From contig JABAQQ010000012.1 in assembly GCA_019187225.1 (NCBI GenBank), forward strand, positions 43,080 through 107,079: 64,000 bases of DNA, in the 5' to 3' direction. The position numbers were made by a program, and so were the translations under genes. The DNA comes from Saprospiraceae bacterium (GTDB lineage Bacteria; Bacteroidota; Bacteroidia; Chitinophagales; Saprospiraceae). Below are positions 42,672 to 51,008 of this stretch, in pieces; the first letter of the stretch is position 1; each line of letters starts with the position of its first letter. The notes under the pieces are model-generated. The model saw nothing but the letters and a program-made list of their open reading frames with translations. It was not told the origin of the DNA and ran no database searches.

Positions 42672-43871
42672 TCAGCTAACCCTGCGCCCTTTCCATTCAT
42701 ATTTTTTGAAAAACAAACTCGCCGTGCCTGCCAGCGGGATATACAATGTGTGCAGGAGAAACGAGGGCGCAAACCAGCGCATCAAATCTGTTCTATTGAA
42801 AAAACGGCACATTTCCCGGAGGAAAAGGTAATCGGCAAGTGCTTTTACAGTCACCTGGAACAAAAAAAGTACCGGCAGTAAATGATGGTTCAGGATACCA
42901 ACAGCGGCCAATATGGATAAAACGCCATTGATCAGGATACACCAGCAAAACAGGAATACCGTCAGCAAGGACAACCGCACCGGCCATTCCGGCAGTGCGG
43001 CATTTTTGGCGCCCCAGCGCAGGCGTTGTTGCCAAAAGGAACGCCAGTCTGGTTTGGCTTCCGTCAGCACCGTTGCGTGGGTATTTTTCAGAAAAAAAAT
43101 GCTGCCCGGCCAACGCGTCGCCACCTTCTGTATCAGAAACATATCGTCGCCGGACGCCCGGTTCTCGTTGCCCGCAAAACCGCCCGCAGCTTCAAATACG
43201 GCTTTGGGGTAGGCAAGGTTGGCGCCGTTGCCCATGCGCTGCCAGCCGAGTTGAATACCTGATCCCGTGATGCCCATGAGGCCCAGAAAGTCGAGCGACT
43301 GAAAGCGCTGGAGGAGATTGCGTTCGCGGTGAAAGGCTACCGGAGCGGCAAGTAGTTTTATGGCCGGAGAGGCGTCGAATGCCGATGCCACCAAACGCAA
43401 CCAATCTTTCGGCACAACACAATCTGCATCTGTCGTGACGATCAATTCTCCACCGGCGCAGGATATCCCAGCTTCGATCGCCCTCTTTTTGTGAGACAAC
43501 ACAATCTCGCCGGGGCGGATGCAACCGGCCAATGAAAACAAGTGGATAACTGGCCATCTCCCTTCCGAAAGTTTCAGACTTTCTGAAAATTGAATGACCA
43601 AAGCGGCCGTACCGTCGTCGGAGAAATCGTCTATCACAATGACCTCCAGCAGATAGGCAGGATAAGTGCCCGCGACAATAGACCGCAGGCAAGCGGCTAT
43701 GTTGGCCACTTCATTGCGCGCCGGAATGATGACGCTCACTTTCATGGAAGGCTCCCAATCATCCGGGACCTGCCAGGCGGGCATACTCCGCCAGCTGTGC
43801 ACGTATATCAGGAGCAACGCAGCATAAGCGACGGTAAAAAAAACAGAAATGAATATAAATGCGGCGAGCAT
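42672..43871 (-). CDS. Family 2 glycosyltransferase, membrane-bound
   Basis: The protein is 399 residues from the ATG at 43871; an ATG at 43898 is in frame but would overlap the hairpin at 43884-43924. A membrane segment is at 1-22. The GT-A domain has VSVIIPARNEVANI, VIDDFSDDG, TTDADCVVP (DxD), SGDDMFLI and QQRLRW (QxxRW). Two or three C-terminal membrane segments follow. It resembles processive or polyprenyl-glycan-type GT2 enzymes. The substrate is unknown. It lies downstream of tRNA-Gln on the same strand. Confidence 0.88.
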   Translation of the reverse strand: MLAAFIFISVFFTVAYAALLLIYVHSWRSMPAWQVPDDWEPSMKVSVIIPARNEVANIAACLRSIVAGTYPAYLLEVIVIDDFSDDGTAALVIQFSESLKLSEGRWPVIHLFSLAGCIRPGEIVLSHKKRAIEAGISCAGGELIVTTDADCVVPKDWLRLVASAFDASPAIKLLAAPVAFHRERNLLQRFQSLDFLGLMGITGSGIQLGWQRMGNGANLAYPKAVFEAAGGFAGNENRASGDDMFLIQKVATRWPGSIFFLKNTHATVLTEAKPDWRSFWQQRLRWGAKNAALPEWPVRLSLLTVFLFCWCILINGVLSILAAVGILNHHLLPVLFLFQVTVKALADYLFLREMCRFFNRTDLMRWFAPSFLLHTLYIPLAGTASLFFKKYEWKGRRVS

Positions 43872-43883
43872 ATCCCTGAAATG

Positions 43884-43924
43884 AAAAATCCCCCGCAAAT
43901 CCAGAAAGATTCGCGAGGGATTTT
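43884..43924 (-). terminator. Hairpin after tRNA-Gln
   Basis: AAAATCCCCCGC (left, 43884-) pairs with GCGAGGGATTTT (ending 43924), with a few unpaired bases, and in minus-strand orientation it ends with a run of T (TTTTTCATT). It lies 8 nt past the tRNA 3' end, so it can terminate the tRNA transcript before the glycosyltransferase gene. Confidence 0.7.
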
Positions 43925-43932
43925 CATCGTTG

Positions 43933-44003
43933 TTGGCTCACAAGGACTCGAACCCTGAATAACAGAACCAAAATCTGCTGTGTTACCATTACACCATGAG
44001 CCA
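43933..44003 (-). tRNA. trnQ: tRNA-Gln (anticodon UUG)
   Basis: The minus strand gives a cloverleaf of 71 nt. The acceptor stem is TGGCTCA paired with TGAGCCA, with discriminator A. The anticodon stem-loop GCAGA-TTTTGGT-TCTGT has anticodon TTG. The T arm is CAGGG-TTCGAGT-CCTTG. The D arm has GTGTAATGGTAACAC. CCA is not encoded. It stands alone, not in a cluster. Confidence 0.95.
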
Positions 44004-44125
44004 GTGCTTTTTCAAAAGCGGGGCAAAATTAGGCCGATATTTGATTCTGTGCAAGCCGTCCCGAAAATTTTTCCTAAAATCGTTTTTTGCCTTTTTGCCG
44101 GTATTCAAAGCAAAGGTGTTTTTTG

Positions 44126-44174
44126 TCCGCAATCCGCAATCCGAAATCCGAAATCCGAAATCCGAAATCCGAAA
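44126..44174. repeat. TCCGAAA/TCCGCAA heptamer array touching a stop codon
   Basis: Seven exact heptamers: TCCGCAA twice and TCCGAAA five times. The minus-strand stop of the DUF2147 gene begins at the next base (44175-44177). The word is the same phase-shifted unit as ATCCGCA at 6281-6319 and the complement of GATTGCG in pheT. The other side is an ordinary gap before the tRNA. Confidence 0.95.
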
Positions 44175-44597
44175 TCAAAACACCCTGCTCCAATACTGCG
44201 TCCGGTAAAACGGCCCGAGATAACCGCGCACAACGAGCGTATTCGGGTCGCCTTCTTTGAGCCATATCCTGCAACCGTACCATTTGCCTTTTTCGGGGTC
44301 GAGAATATCTCCCGATTGCCAGAGACCGTCCTTTTGCAGCATATTGACCAGGATGATCATGTTCAGTACGGGCTGGTTTTTGCGGTCGCCGGGACATTTG
44401 TCGCACAGGCGGTCGGAGCGTTCGCGCAGGAGTTTTACGACTTTGCCAAACATTTTTCCACCTGCTTCGTAAATCTCGACGTGGCTTTTTTCCTCGTTGG
44501 TTTCGTCGTCTTTCGTTTTCCAGGTGCCGAACACCGATTGCGATTGTGCAGCCGCGAAGGCGAAACACGCCAGCAGCGTAAACAAAATTTTCTTCAT
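44175..44597 (-). CDS. DUF2147 domain protein, exported
   Basis: The protein is 140 residues with a signal peptide (KKILFTLLACFAFAAAQSQS). DUF2147 features are VFGTWKTKDDETNEEKSHVEIYE, GKMFGKVVKLLRE, DKCPGDRKNQPVLNMIIL and the C-terminal LVVRGYLGPFYRTQYW. The function is unknown; relatives are periplasmic lipocalin-like proteins. Length is normal for the family. The stop codon abuts the TCCGAAA array. Confidence 0.9.
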   Translation of the reverse strand: MKKILFTLLACFAFAAAQSQSVFGTWKTKDDETNEEKSHVEIYEAGGKMFGKVVKLLRERSDRLCDKCPGDRKNQPVLNMIILVNMLQKDGLWQSGDILDPEKGKWYGCRIWLKEGDPNTLVVRGYLGPFYRTQYWSRVF

Positions 44598-44732
44598 GAA
44601 CAGGATTTTAATACCTGAGAACGTTTACAAATCCGGGAGTGTTGGCTTGGGTTGAAAAAAATTTATCCCACCCCGCTATCAGGCACATGCAACCGGATTC
44701 ATTCCCCTGCGTCAAATAAAAAATTACTCTTC

Positions 44733-46067
44733 ATGGATTGCCATTCTTTTTCATTGTTCCGTTCGTGTGTCCGGTTTCCGATCGTCAGATTCGTCCTTAT
44801 CTCCTTTTTGCTTTCTCCTTTCACCCTGATTTCCCAAGACGAAACAGACGAAAATCCGCACAACGAAAGTCTTATCCTCGATGAAGAAATCCGTTCGGCG
44901 CAGCTGTTCCTTGCCGGAGCGCCGCTGACCCTCCCGATCGTGGAAATCAAAACCGGGTATAATTCACTTATCCTCGAATTCGACCACCTGGGTACCGACC
45001 TGAAGGATTATGTCTATACCATCGTGCATTGCAACAGCGATTGGCAACCGTCGGAACTCGCTGATCATGAATACATCAACGGCTTCACGGAAGACCGCAT
45101 TCTCGACATAGAAAATTCGTTCAACACCCTCGCACAATACACCCATTACAGGCTTGGATTGCCGAACCAGAATATGCGCTGGGCCCGGTCGGGTAATTAC
45201 CTCCTGAAAATTTTCGACAACGACGACGACCGCCGTTTGGTACTGGTGCGGCGCTTTATGGTGGTGGAGCCGAATTGGAGGGTGGATGCAAAATTTGTCA
45301 GCCCCGCCACGGTAAGTAAACTGAATACCCACCATGAGATTGATTTCGAGGTGGTTCACCGCGGCGTTCGTATCCCCAACCCGCAAAATGACGTAAAGGC
45401 ATTCGTGCTGCAAAACGGCCGCTGGGACAATGCTGTGGGGCCGGTGAAACCCTATGTCACCCGCCAGGAATCACTGGTATTCGACTATCAGGACAAGATC
45501 ATTTTTCCGGCAGGAAAGGAATGGCGCTATTTCGATCTGCGTACCTTCGAATACCGCGGCGACCGGGTGAAAACGATTGACGAAAGGGACGATTTTTACG
45601 AAGTGACGCTCCTTACCGATCAGGACAGGGCAGGCAGCACAGTAGGTTATCGCGGCGACCTGAACGGACGCTTTTCCATTGAAAACCAGAATTTTAACCA
45701 GACCTTGTACCAATGCGATTACGCGAAGGTGCTCTTCTCTATTGCCCGGCAGGCGCCAATGGAAAACGAAGACGTATACGTTTTCGGCGAGCTGACCGAC
45801 TGGAAACTGAAGCCCGAATGGAAAATGGAATACAGCCCGGAGGTGAAAGCCTACTACGTGGAATCACCTTTGATCAAACAGGGGTTTTACAATTACGAAT
45901 ACCGCGTGATCGAGCGCACCACGGGCCAGCCGGACCTCGACGGCGTGGAAGGTAACTGGTACGAAACCAGTAACATGTACACAATTCTCGTTTACTTCCG
46001 CACCTTCGGCGACCGCTATGACCGGCTTATGGCAGCGGTCACTGTGGATTCGAGGGACAGGCAGTAG
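44733..46067 (+). CDS. Type IX secretion system plug-domain protein (DUF5103)
   Basis: The protein is 444 residues from the ATG at 44733, with a signal region (FPIVRFVLISFLLSPFTLIS). DUF5103 features are YNSLILEFDHLGTDLKDYVYTIVHCNSDWQPS, EYINGFTEDRILDIENSFNTLAQYTHY and the second domain DVYVFGELTDWKLKPEWKMEY. DUF5103 proteins are the plug of the SprA translocon in T9SS, at the outer membrane. Its stop (TAG at 46065-46067) and last codons are formed by a GGCAGTA repeat, so the C-terminus RDRQ may have been altered by the array. Confidence 0.88.
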   Translation: MDCHSFSLFRSCVRFPIVRFVLISFLLSPFTLISQDETDENPHNESLILDEEIRSAQLFLAGAPLTLPIVEIKTGYNSLILEFDHLGTDLKDYVYTIVHCNSDWQPSELADHEYINGFTEDRILDIENSFNTLAQYTHYRLGLPNQNMRWARSGNYLLKIFDNDDDRRLVLVRRFMVVEPNWRVDAKFVSPATVSKLNTHHEIDFEVVHRGVRIPNPQNDVKAFVLQNGRWDNAVGPVKPYVTRQESLVFDYQDKIIFPAGKEWRYFDLRTFEYRGDRVKTIDERDDFYEVTLLTDQDRAGSTVGYRGDLNGRFSIENQNFNQTLYQCDYAKVLFSIARQAPMENEDVYVFGELTDWKLKPEWKMEYSPEVKAYYVESPLIKQGFYNYEYRVIERTTGQPDLDGVEGNWYETSNMYTILVYFRTFGDRYDRLMAAVTVDSRDRQ

Positions 46068-46222
46068 GCAGTGGCAGTAGGCAGTGGCAGTGGCAGTAGG
46101 CAGTGGCAGTGGCAGTAGGCAGTGGCAGTAGGCAGTGGCAGTAGGCAGTGGCAGTGGGCAGTGGCAGTGGGCAGTGGCAGTGGGCAGTGTACCGTCCCGT
46201 TCCACCTTCTACCGTCCACCGT
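46060..46222. repeat. GGCAGT(A/G) array followed by GTCCACC words
   Basis: From 46060 to about 46189, GGCAGTA (or GGCAGTG) alternates with GGCAGT, giving about 13-nt steps and about 20 units. It is followed by ACCGTCCCGTTCC and CTACCGTCCACCGTT (46191-46222), the same GTCYACC words as at 12605-12632. The DUF5103 stop lies at the left edge. The convergent CotH stop (46225-46227) is just past the right edge. GGCAGT words have no inverted partner here. Confidence 0.9.
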
Positions 46223-46224
46223 TA

Positions 46225-47850
46225 TTATTTCACAACGAACTTTCCGTTGGATTCTACCCGTCCGTTTAAATGTACGGTGTAAAAATAGAACCCCTGTTTA
46301 AGGGAATGCTGCCAGTTGTACACGTTTGTGCCATTCTTCGGAGGGGTGGGCATTTGCAGGAAATGAACGAACCTGCCCGCCGCATCGTAGACCTTTACGC
46401 TGACTTGCTCCGACCTCCGCACATAACATCTGAAATTCAGATCATCGTCGGATGGGTTTGGGTAAAGCTCGGTTTTGAAATACTGATTGACATCGTACAC
46501 GCCTGCATTCAGTACCACCATCCGGCCATCCATCCATTCCAGGCGGTTGATGAGCCAATCTTTGAGATAATTGACGTGCTGCTGGTATGGGCCGCAGCAG
46601 AAAGCGTTCGGCCACACCCATACGTTGAGCACTGGCCAGCGCTGCCAGTTGCGCGCCTGGGACTGCGCCACTACATCCACCAGGGAATCTACCAGTCCGG
46701 TGATGCGTTCCGTTTTGAACAGATCGCTGCGCAGCTCGTGCCAGCGGGTCACCAGCCGTTGACGAAAAGCGGGGTCGTCCCATAGCTGTTGCCACCAGAA
46801 ATGAATGATCCAGTTATCCTGGATGCATTCATCGTTGAAGTCCATTGCCCAGCCCATGTAACTATCGCCATTGCAATAGTTGGCATTGCCCATGGCGATG
46901 TTGAAATCCCAAACCGGCCCGGCGTGGAGGCGGGCATCCTTGCTGTCTTTGTCCTTGTAAAAAAACGTGCTGAGACGGTATGCATCCACGTTCTTCGTCA
47001 ATTCGTTGATGATGACGAAATCAACGAACGACTGGACGTCGAGGTATTTGGGATATCCATTCACCGAGTCTGCAAATTCAGAGGAAGCCATAAGGTCTTC
47101 AAAAGCCGTCATCCAATCCTCGATGTACTGCCGTTGAGCAGGTTGAATATCGTCCGCCTTAGGGTAATGATACTGGTAATAGGTACTTTGCCAACTGCCT
47201 GCCTGAGCGGGATAGGGCGAAGTCCAGCCATCGGTTTGCGAACCGGTGGTTTTGTCCATTTTAATGATGTACCCTCCTGTCAGGTCATCGCCGGCGATGT
47301 CCGTTTCGGTGAGTTTGGAAATATCCACCCGGTCTTTTCCGCGTTTGATTTTTTCAGTGACGAGATAAATGCCCTGATAGTCGCCGTTGAGCACCACTTC
47401 GACAAAACGCGAACGCGGGGCCCAAGCCATGATGCGGCGCGCCAGTTCAAGCGTAAAGGCGTCGCGGACGAGACTTTTGTCATTAAAAGGCGCGATGAAC
47501 ACCCAGTCAGCTTCGGCGGGCATTCCGAGCAGCGGCACATCGAGGTCGTCGCCGTTGGCATCGCGCGTTTCCACGGCAAATGGTTTTTTATCCGACAGAT
47601 CCTGCGAACTGCTGCCCCGCCGCTCGATGCCGATAAAGCCGTCGTAGCCATTGGGCGGGTCGGTGAGGTGGTTGATCTGGCCCGGACCATTGTCGATGAC
47701 TTTCATCTGCGCCGTGATCTTCGGCTCGTCGGGTATCGGCTGGCCGTTGGGCGTCGTGATGGTGACGATGGGCAGATCCGACGATTGGAAATTTACCTGG
47801 CCGAAGGAGAAAATGGGATAAAACAGCAGCAGTGTCCACGTTTTTTTCAT
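46225..47850 (-). CDS. CotH kinase-family protein with T9SS sorting domain
   Basis: The protein is 541 residues from the ATG at 47850, with a signal peptide (TLLLFYPIFSFGQ). A CotH domain is seen in GFIGIERRGSSSQDLSDKKPFAVETRD, DWVFIAPFNDKSLVRDAFTLELARR and DFVIINELTKNVDAYRLSTFFYKD with GPVWDFNIAMGN. CotH is a protein kinase in Bacillus spores and an invasin in Mucorales; the role here is open. The C-terminal 80 residues (LYPNPSDDDLNF, VYDAAGRFVH, GFYFYTVHLNG) are a type A T9SS sorting domain, so it is secreted and probably attached to the surface. Confidence 0.9.
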   Translation of the reverse strand: MKKTWTLLLFYPIFSFGQVNFQSSDLPIVTITTPNGQPIPDEPKITAQMKVIDNGPGQINHLTDPPNGYDGFIGIERRGSSSQDLSDKKPFAVETRDANGDDLDVPLLGMPAEADWVFIAPFNDKSLVRDAFTLELARRIMAWAPRSRFVEVVLNGDYQGIYLVTEKIKRGKDRVDISKLTETDIAGDDLTGGYIIKMDKTTGSQTDGWTSPYPAQAGSWQSTYYQYHYPKADDIQPAQRQYIEDWMTAFEDLMASSEFADSVNGYPKYLDVQSFVDFVIINELTKNVDAYRLSTFFYKDKDSKDARLHAGPVWDFNIAMGNANYCNGDSYMGWAMDFNDECIQDNWIIHFWWQQLWDDPAFRQRLVTRWHELRSDLFKTERITGLVDSLVDVVAQSQARNWQRWPVLNVWVWPNAFCCGPYQQHVNYLKDWLINRLEWMDGRMVVLNAGVYDVNQYFKTELYPNPSDDDLNFRCYVRRSEQVSVKVYDAAGRFVHFLQMPTPPKNGTNVYNWQHSLKQGFYFYTVHLNGRVESNGKFVVK

Positions 47851-47899
47851 AAGCAAAACAGATTTTTGACCGATGCAAATTTGAAAAAGGCTACCTGAA

Positions 47900-47948
47900 A
47901 AAAACTGCGACCTCCTCCGAACCGGTAAAAAACCAGTCCGGGGAGGTC
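47900..47948 (-). terminator. Terminator between the T9SS protein and CotH genes
   Basis: In minus-strand orientation GACCTCCCCGG pairs with CGGAGGAGGTC around a T-rich loop, followed by GCAGTTTTTTT. This is a good factor-independent terminator for the minus-strand gene ending at 47974. The CotH start is 50 nt further on. Confidence 0.75.
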
Positions 47949-47973
47949 GTTTTGTTTTATTGCCGTTATTCAA

Positions 47974-50808
47974 TTATCTGCTTTTCACGAGTTTTCGCAT
48001 GGCCGTTTGCCCGTCCACCGTCAGCCGGATGAGGTACAGCCCGTCAGGGAAATTGTTCAGGTCGAGTTGTTCTGAAAGATTGGTTGTGGAAGATGCACTG
48101 GTTTCCCAAATACGCCTGCCCAGCAAATCCACTATTTCCGCGTGCACGTCCACCGGCCGGTCGAAAGCCGCCCGGAGCATTGCGAAACCGGAAGTCGGGT
48201 TCGGTTGCAAACGGAGCGACGTCAGGCTTTCGATGTCCTGCGTGGCGGTGGCGCCGACGTTGATGGTCAGTTCATCGGTGCAACCCAGGGCATCGGTCAC
48301 GGTCACGGTATAGGCGCCGATGGCCAGGCCGCTGATGGTTTGGGTAGTATCGCCGGTACTCCAATCATACGAGTACGGCGGGTTACCGAGGCCGACATTG
48401 ACGGTGGCCGCGCCATTTTGGCCGTCAGTGGAAGGCGTCACGGTAGGTGTCAGTTGCATATCGGCAGCACAGGCGCGCAGGTTGATGTTGTCGAGGTCGA
48501 AATAAAAATCGCCGACAGCCCAGGTGCCTTTGAAGCGGATCTTGACCGACTTTCCGGCGAAGTTGCCGAGGCCGACTTTTATGGTTTTTAAGTTGATGGA
48601 AGGCACGTGGGTCAAACTATTGATGCTGAAAACATTCTGATAGGAAGTGCAATTGGTCGAAACCTGTACTTCGATCTTGGTGCCGAGAGAGAGCGTCGTC
48701 GGCACCTGACCGCCCGAGCCGAAGTCGGTGATGCGGTAATCGAAACTCAGCGTGTCTTCCGCACTGATCACACCGTAGCGGGGTAAATCGTAAATGAATT
48801 CGTCGTTGCCTCCCCAGAGATTTACTTCCAGCACATAGGAAAGGTTGTTGTTAAAATTGGTGACAAAAGGGAAACCAGTGACAGTCCAATCCGTTGGAAT
48901 CGCAAGGCTTTCAAAATTCTCGTAAAAAGGAACCGGTTTGGGCAAATGGCTCACGCTGTAATAGGCCGTATCATTTTCCGGATTTTGCTCGCCGGAGAGA
49001 TTTGTCCAGCATTTGATATCGAACGCGCCATCGCGGCTGTCGAAGGGCGTCGTGAACGTATAGGTGAATGTTTGGTCTGGCTGTACAGTGGCATTCACGG
49101 TTTCCACAACGGGAGCGCCGCCGTTGATGGAATAGGCTACCGGGAACGACGACTGCGGTTCAGTGCCGAAATTGATAAAAGTGAACGTCACTTTATCGTT
49201 CTGGAGGCCACAATCGTTGTCGTTGCCCTGGCTACCGGCGCTCGACCCGGTGAGGTCGTTGGCCAGTGGCACGTACACCCGTATGTCGTCCACACCGAAG
49301 CCTTCGCCGCCAAAAAAGAAGAAACTGCTGAAGGCGAAACGGAAACGCACATTGCTCTCGCCGGCCATCCCCGCCAAAAGGATACGCGCTATTTGCCAGC
49401 CGTCGCTTTCTCCTGACCACACGTCGCCGAGGCCGGTATTGATGTTGAAAGTATTGTACCAATTGGAGCCCTCCCCTACAGCGCCGACTTTTTCCCACGA
49501 CTGTCCGTCATTGGTGGATATTTCCAGCCAGCCGCCGTCGAAATCCGCAAAATCGCTGTAGATAACTGAAGCCTGAAAAACGGGGTCTTCGGTCAGGTCA
49601 GTGAAATCGAAACAGGGAGAAGTGAGATAGGAATATTCATTCGAATTGTACGGCCCGTCGAGGTTGGTAACCCAGGCATTTTGGCCACTGGCAGCAGCGG
49701 AAATAATGGCGTTCTGCGGTGTTCCGAATTCCCAGGAAGAGTTGACACTGTTCACGGTGTCCACGTACCATCCGCCCTCCCAGGTTTCAAAATTCTGAAA
49801 ATAAGGCGTGATCAGGCGGTTGACGATGTAATACCGGAAGGTGTCGTTGGCCATGTCCTCATCGCCGCTCATTTCGGTGTAAACGGTAATGAGGTATTCG
49901 CCCGGCGCCGAAAAGTCGAAGGTAGTTTCAAACTCGATGACTTCCGAGCTGTCTTTGCCCAGGACGCCGGTGAAAAAGCCGTCCTGCGGTTGCGAAACGC
50001 CCGCATCCACGCCGTTGACGCTGAAACGGAAAGGTATGAGCGACTGGGGTTTGGCGCCAAAGTTCTTCATCACGATCTTCACTGTCTCCACGCCGAGATC
50101 GCAGCCGCTTTCGGGGGTCAGGACGCCAGTAATGCCCACATCGTTCGACCAGTAGGTTTGGAATGAAACGGGACCGACAAGATCGGCGAATTCGGTGCTG
50201 TCGCACATTTCCAGCACATAAAAATCGTAGTCAGTTTTTTTCGACAGACCGGTCAATGTCGCTTTGGGCGTGGTCACATAGAGCGAATCGCCCACACCCG
50301 GTCCCGGTACAAAGCCTTTGGGGCCGTAAATGACCCACCATCCCAGCGATGGTACCAGGCTCGAGGGTGTCCAGCGGACTTTAGCGTACGTATCATACAC
50401 ATTCTCAGCCTGCACATTTGCGGGTTTCAGGCAATCGGGACAAAAGCCGATGCCGTCATAAAGGTCTCCTTCATCGGGGAAGGTGGTTTCGTAGACTAAG
50501 TTCCCGTTGTAATCCACCACATTGAAAGAAACTTCTTCATCGAAAATGCCGCTGTTCCATTCGAGCACGAGCGGTTCGCCGTTGGTCACGATGAAAGTAA
50601 GCGTGCTGTCGTCGCCGTCGTCGAACGGAAAACCGTTCAGGGTAAATTGATACACCGTCGAACCGCTGGTGATGGTGAGCGAGCCGTCGTTCCAGCCGTC
50701 GCCGTAGGAGTCGAACATATTGAGGGTATATTCGCATTGAGCGCCGGCCGAATGCAGCAGGGGAAGGAACAACGCGAGCAGGGAGAGGCGTAACAGTTTC
50801 AAGTTCAT
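47974..50808 (-). CDS. Secreted adhesin-like protein with SprB repeat and T9SS sorting domain
   Basis: The protein is 944 residues from the ATG at 50808, with a signal peptide (LLRLSLLALFLPLLHSAGA). It starts with a FDSYGDGWNDGSLTI-type domain, then a fibronectin III-like stretch (KPANVQAENVYDTYAKVRWTPSS), several beta-sandwich repeats (about 250-750, MAM-like with FQNFETWEGGW and FYENFESL), an SprB repeat (NPPYSYDWSTGDTTQTISGLAIGAYTVTV) and a C-terminal T9SS type A sorting domain (LRLQPNPTSGF to end). It is exported and surface exposed. Partners and ligand are unknown. Confidence 0.9.
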   Translation of the reverse strand: MNLKLLRLSLLALFLPLLHSAGAQCEYTLNMFDSYGDGWNDGSLTITSGSTVYQFTLNGFPFDDGDDSTLTFIVTNGEPLVLEWNSGIFDEEVSFNVVDYNGNLVYETTFPDEGDLYDGIGFCPDCLKPANVQAENVYDTYAKVRWTPSSLVPSLGWWVIYGPKGFVPGPGVGDSLYVTTPKATLTGLSKKTDYDFYVLEMCDSTEFADLVGPVSFQTYWSNDVGITGVLTPESGCDLGVETVKIVMKNFGAKPQSLIPFRFSVNGVDAGVSQPQDGFFTGVLGKDSSEVIEFETTFDFSAPGEYLITVYTEMSGDEDMANDTFRYYIVNRLITPYFQNFETWEGGWYVDTVNSVNSSWEFGTPQNAIISAAASGQNAWVTNLDGPYNSNEYSYLTSPCFDFTDLTEDPVFQASVIYSDFADFDGGWLEISTNDGQSWEKVGAVGEGSNWYNTFNINTGLGDVWSGESDGWQIARILLAGMAGESNVRFRFAFSSFFFFGGEGFGVDDIRVYVPLANDLTGSSAGSQGNDNDCGLQNDKVTFTFINFGTEPQSSFPVAYSINGGAPVVETVNATVQPDQTFTYTFTTPFDSRDGAFDIKCWTNLSGEQNPENDTAYYSVSHLPKPVPFYENFESLAIPTDWTVTGFPFVTNFNNNLSYVLEVNLWGGNDEFIYDLPRYGVISAEDTLSFDYRITDFGSGGQVPTTLSLGTKIEVQVSTNCTSYQNVFSINSLTHVPSINLKTIKVGLGNFAGKSVKIRFKGTWAVGDFYFDLDNINLRACAADMQLTPTVTPSTDGQNGAATVNVGLGNPPYSYDWSTGDTTQTISGLAIGAYTVTVTDALGCTDELTINVGATATQDIESLTSLRLQPNPTSGFAMLRAAFDRPVDVHAEIVDLLGRRIWETSASSTTNLSEQLDLNNFPDGLYLIRLTVDGQTAMRKLVKSR

Positions 50809-50916
50809 GTTGAAGTCTGGTTGTTTTATTATAACATCCGGCTTTGCCGGTAAGGCTTCAAAGGTAAGCGAAGGACGGAATTTACAAGGGGCAGAGTTGG
50901 TTTCGGCGATTTTTGG

Positions 50917-50956
50917 CAAAAAAATAACCCTGCAACGCGCTGTGTCGCAGGGTTAT
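50917..50956 (-). terminator. Terminator after the POT transporter gene
   Basis: ATAACCCTGC and GCAGGGTTAT (50924-50933 and 50947-50956) form a stem with a 13-nt loop. In minus-strand orientation it is followed by TTTTTTT. It lies downstream of the POT transporter stop at 51009 and before the T9SS protein gene start at 50808. Confidence 0.85.
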
Positions 50957-51008
50957 CGGGTTGATGGGAATCCGATCGTTCATTTTGACCTCAACCCTTA
51001 TCTAACAT

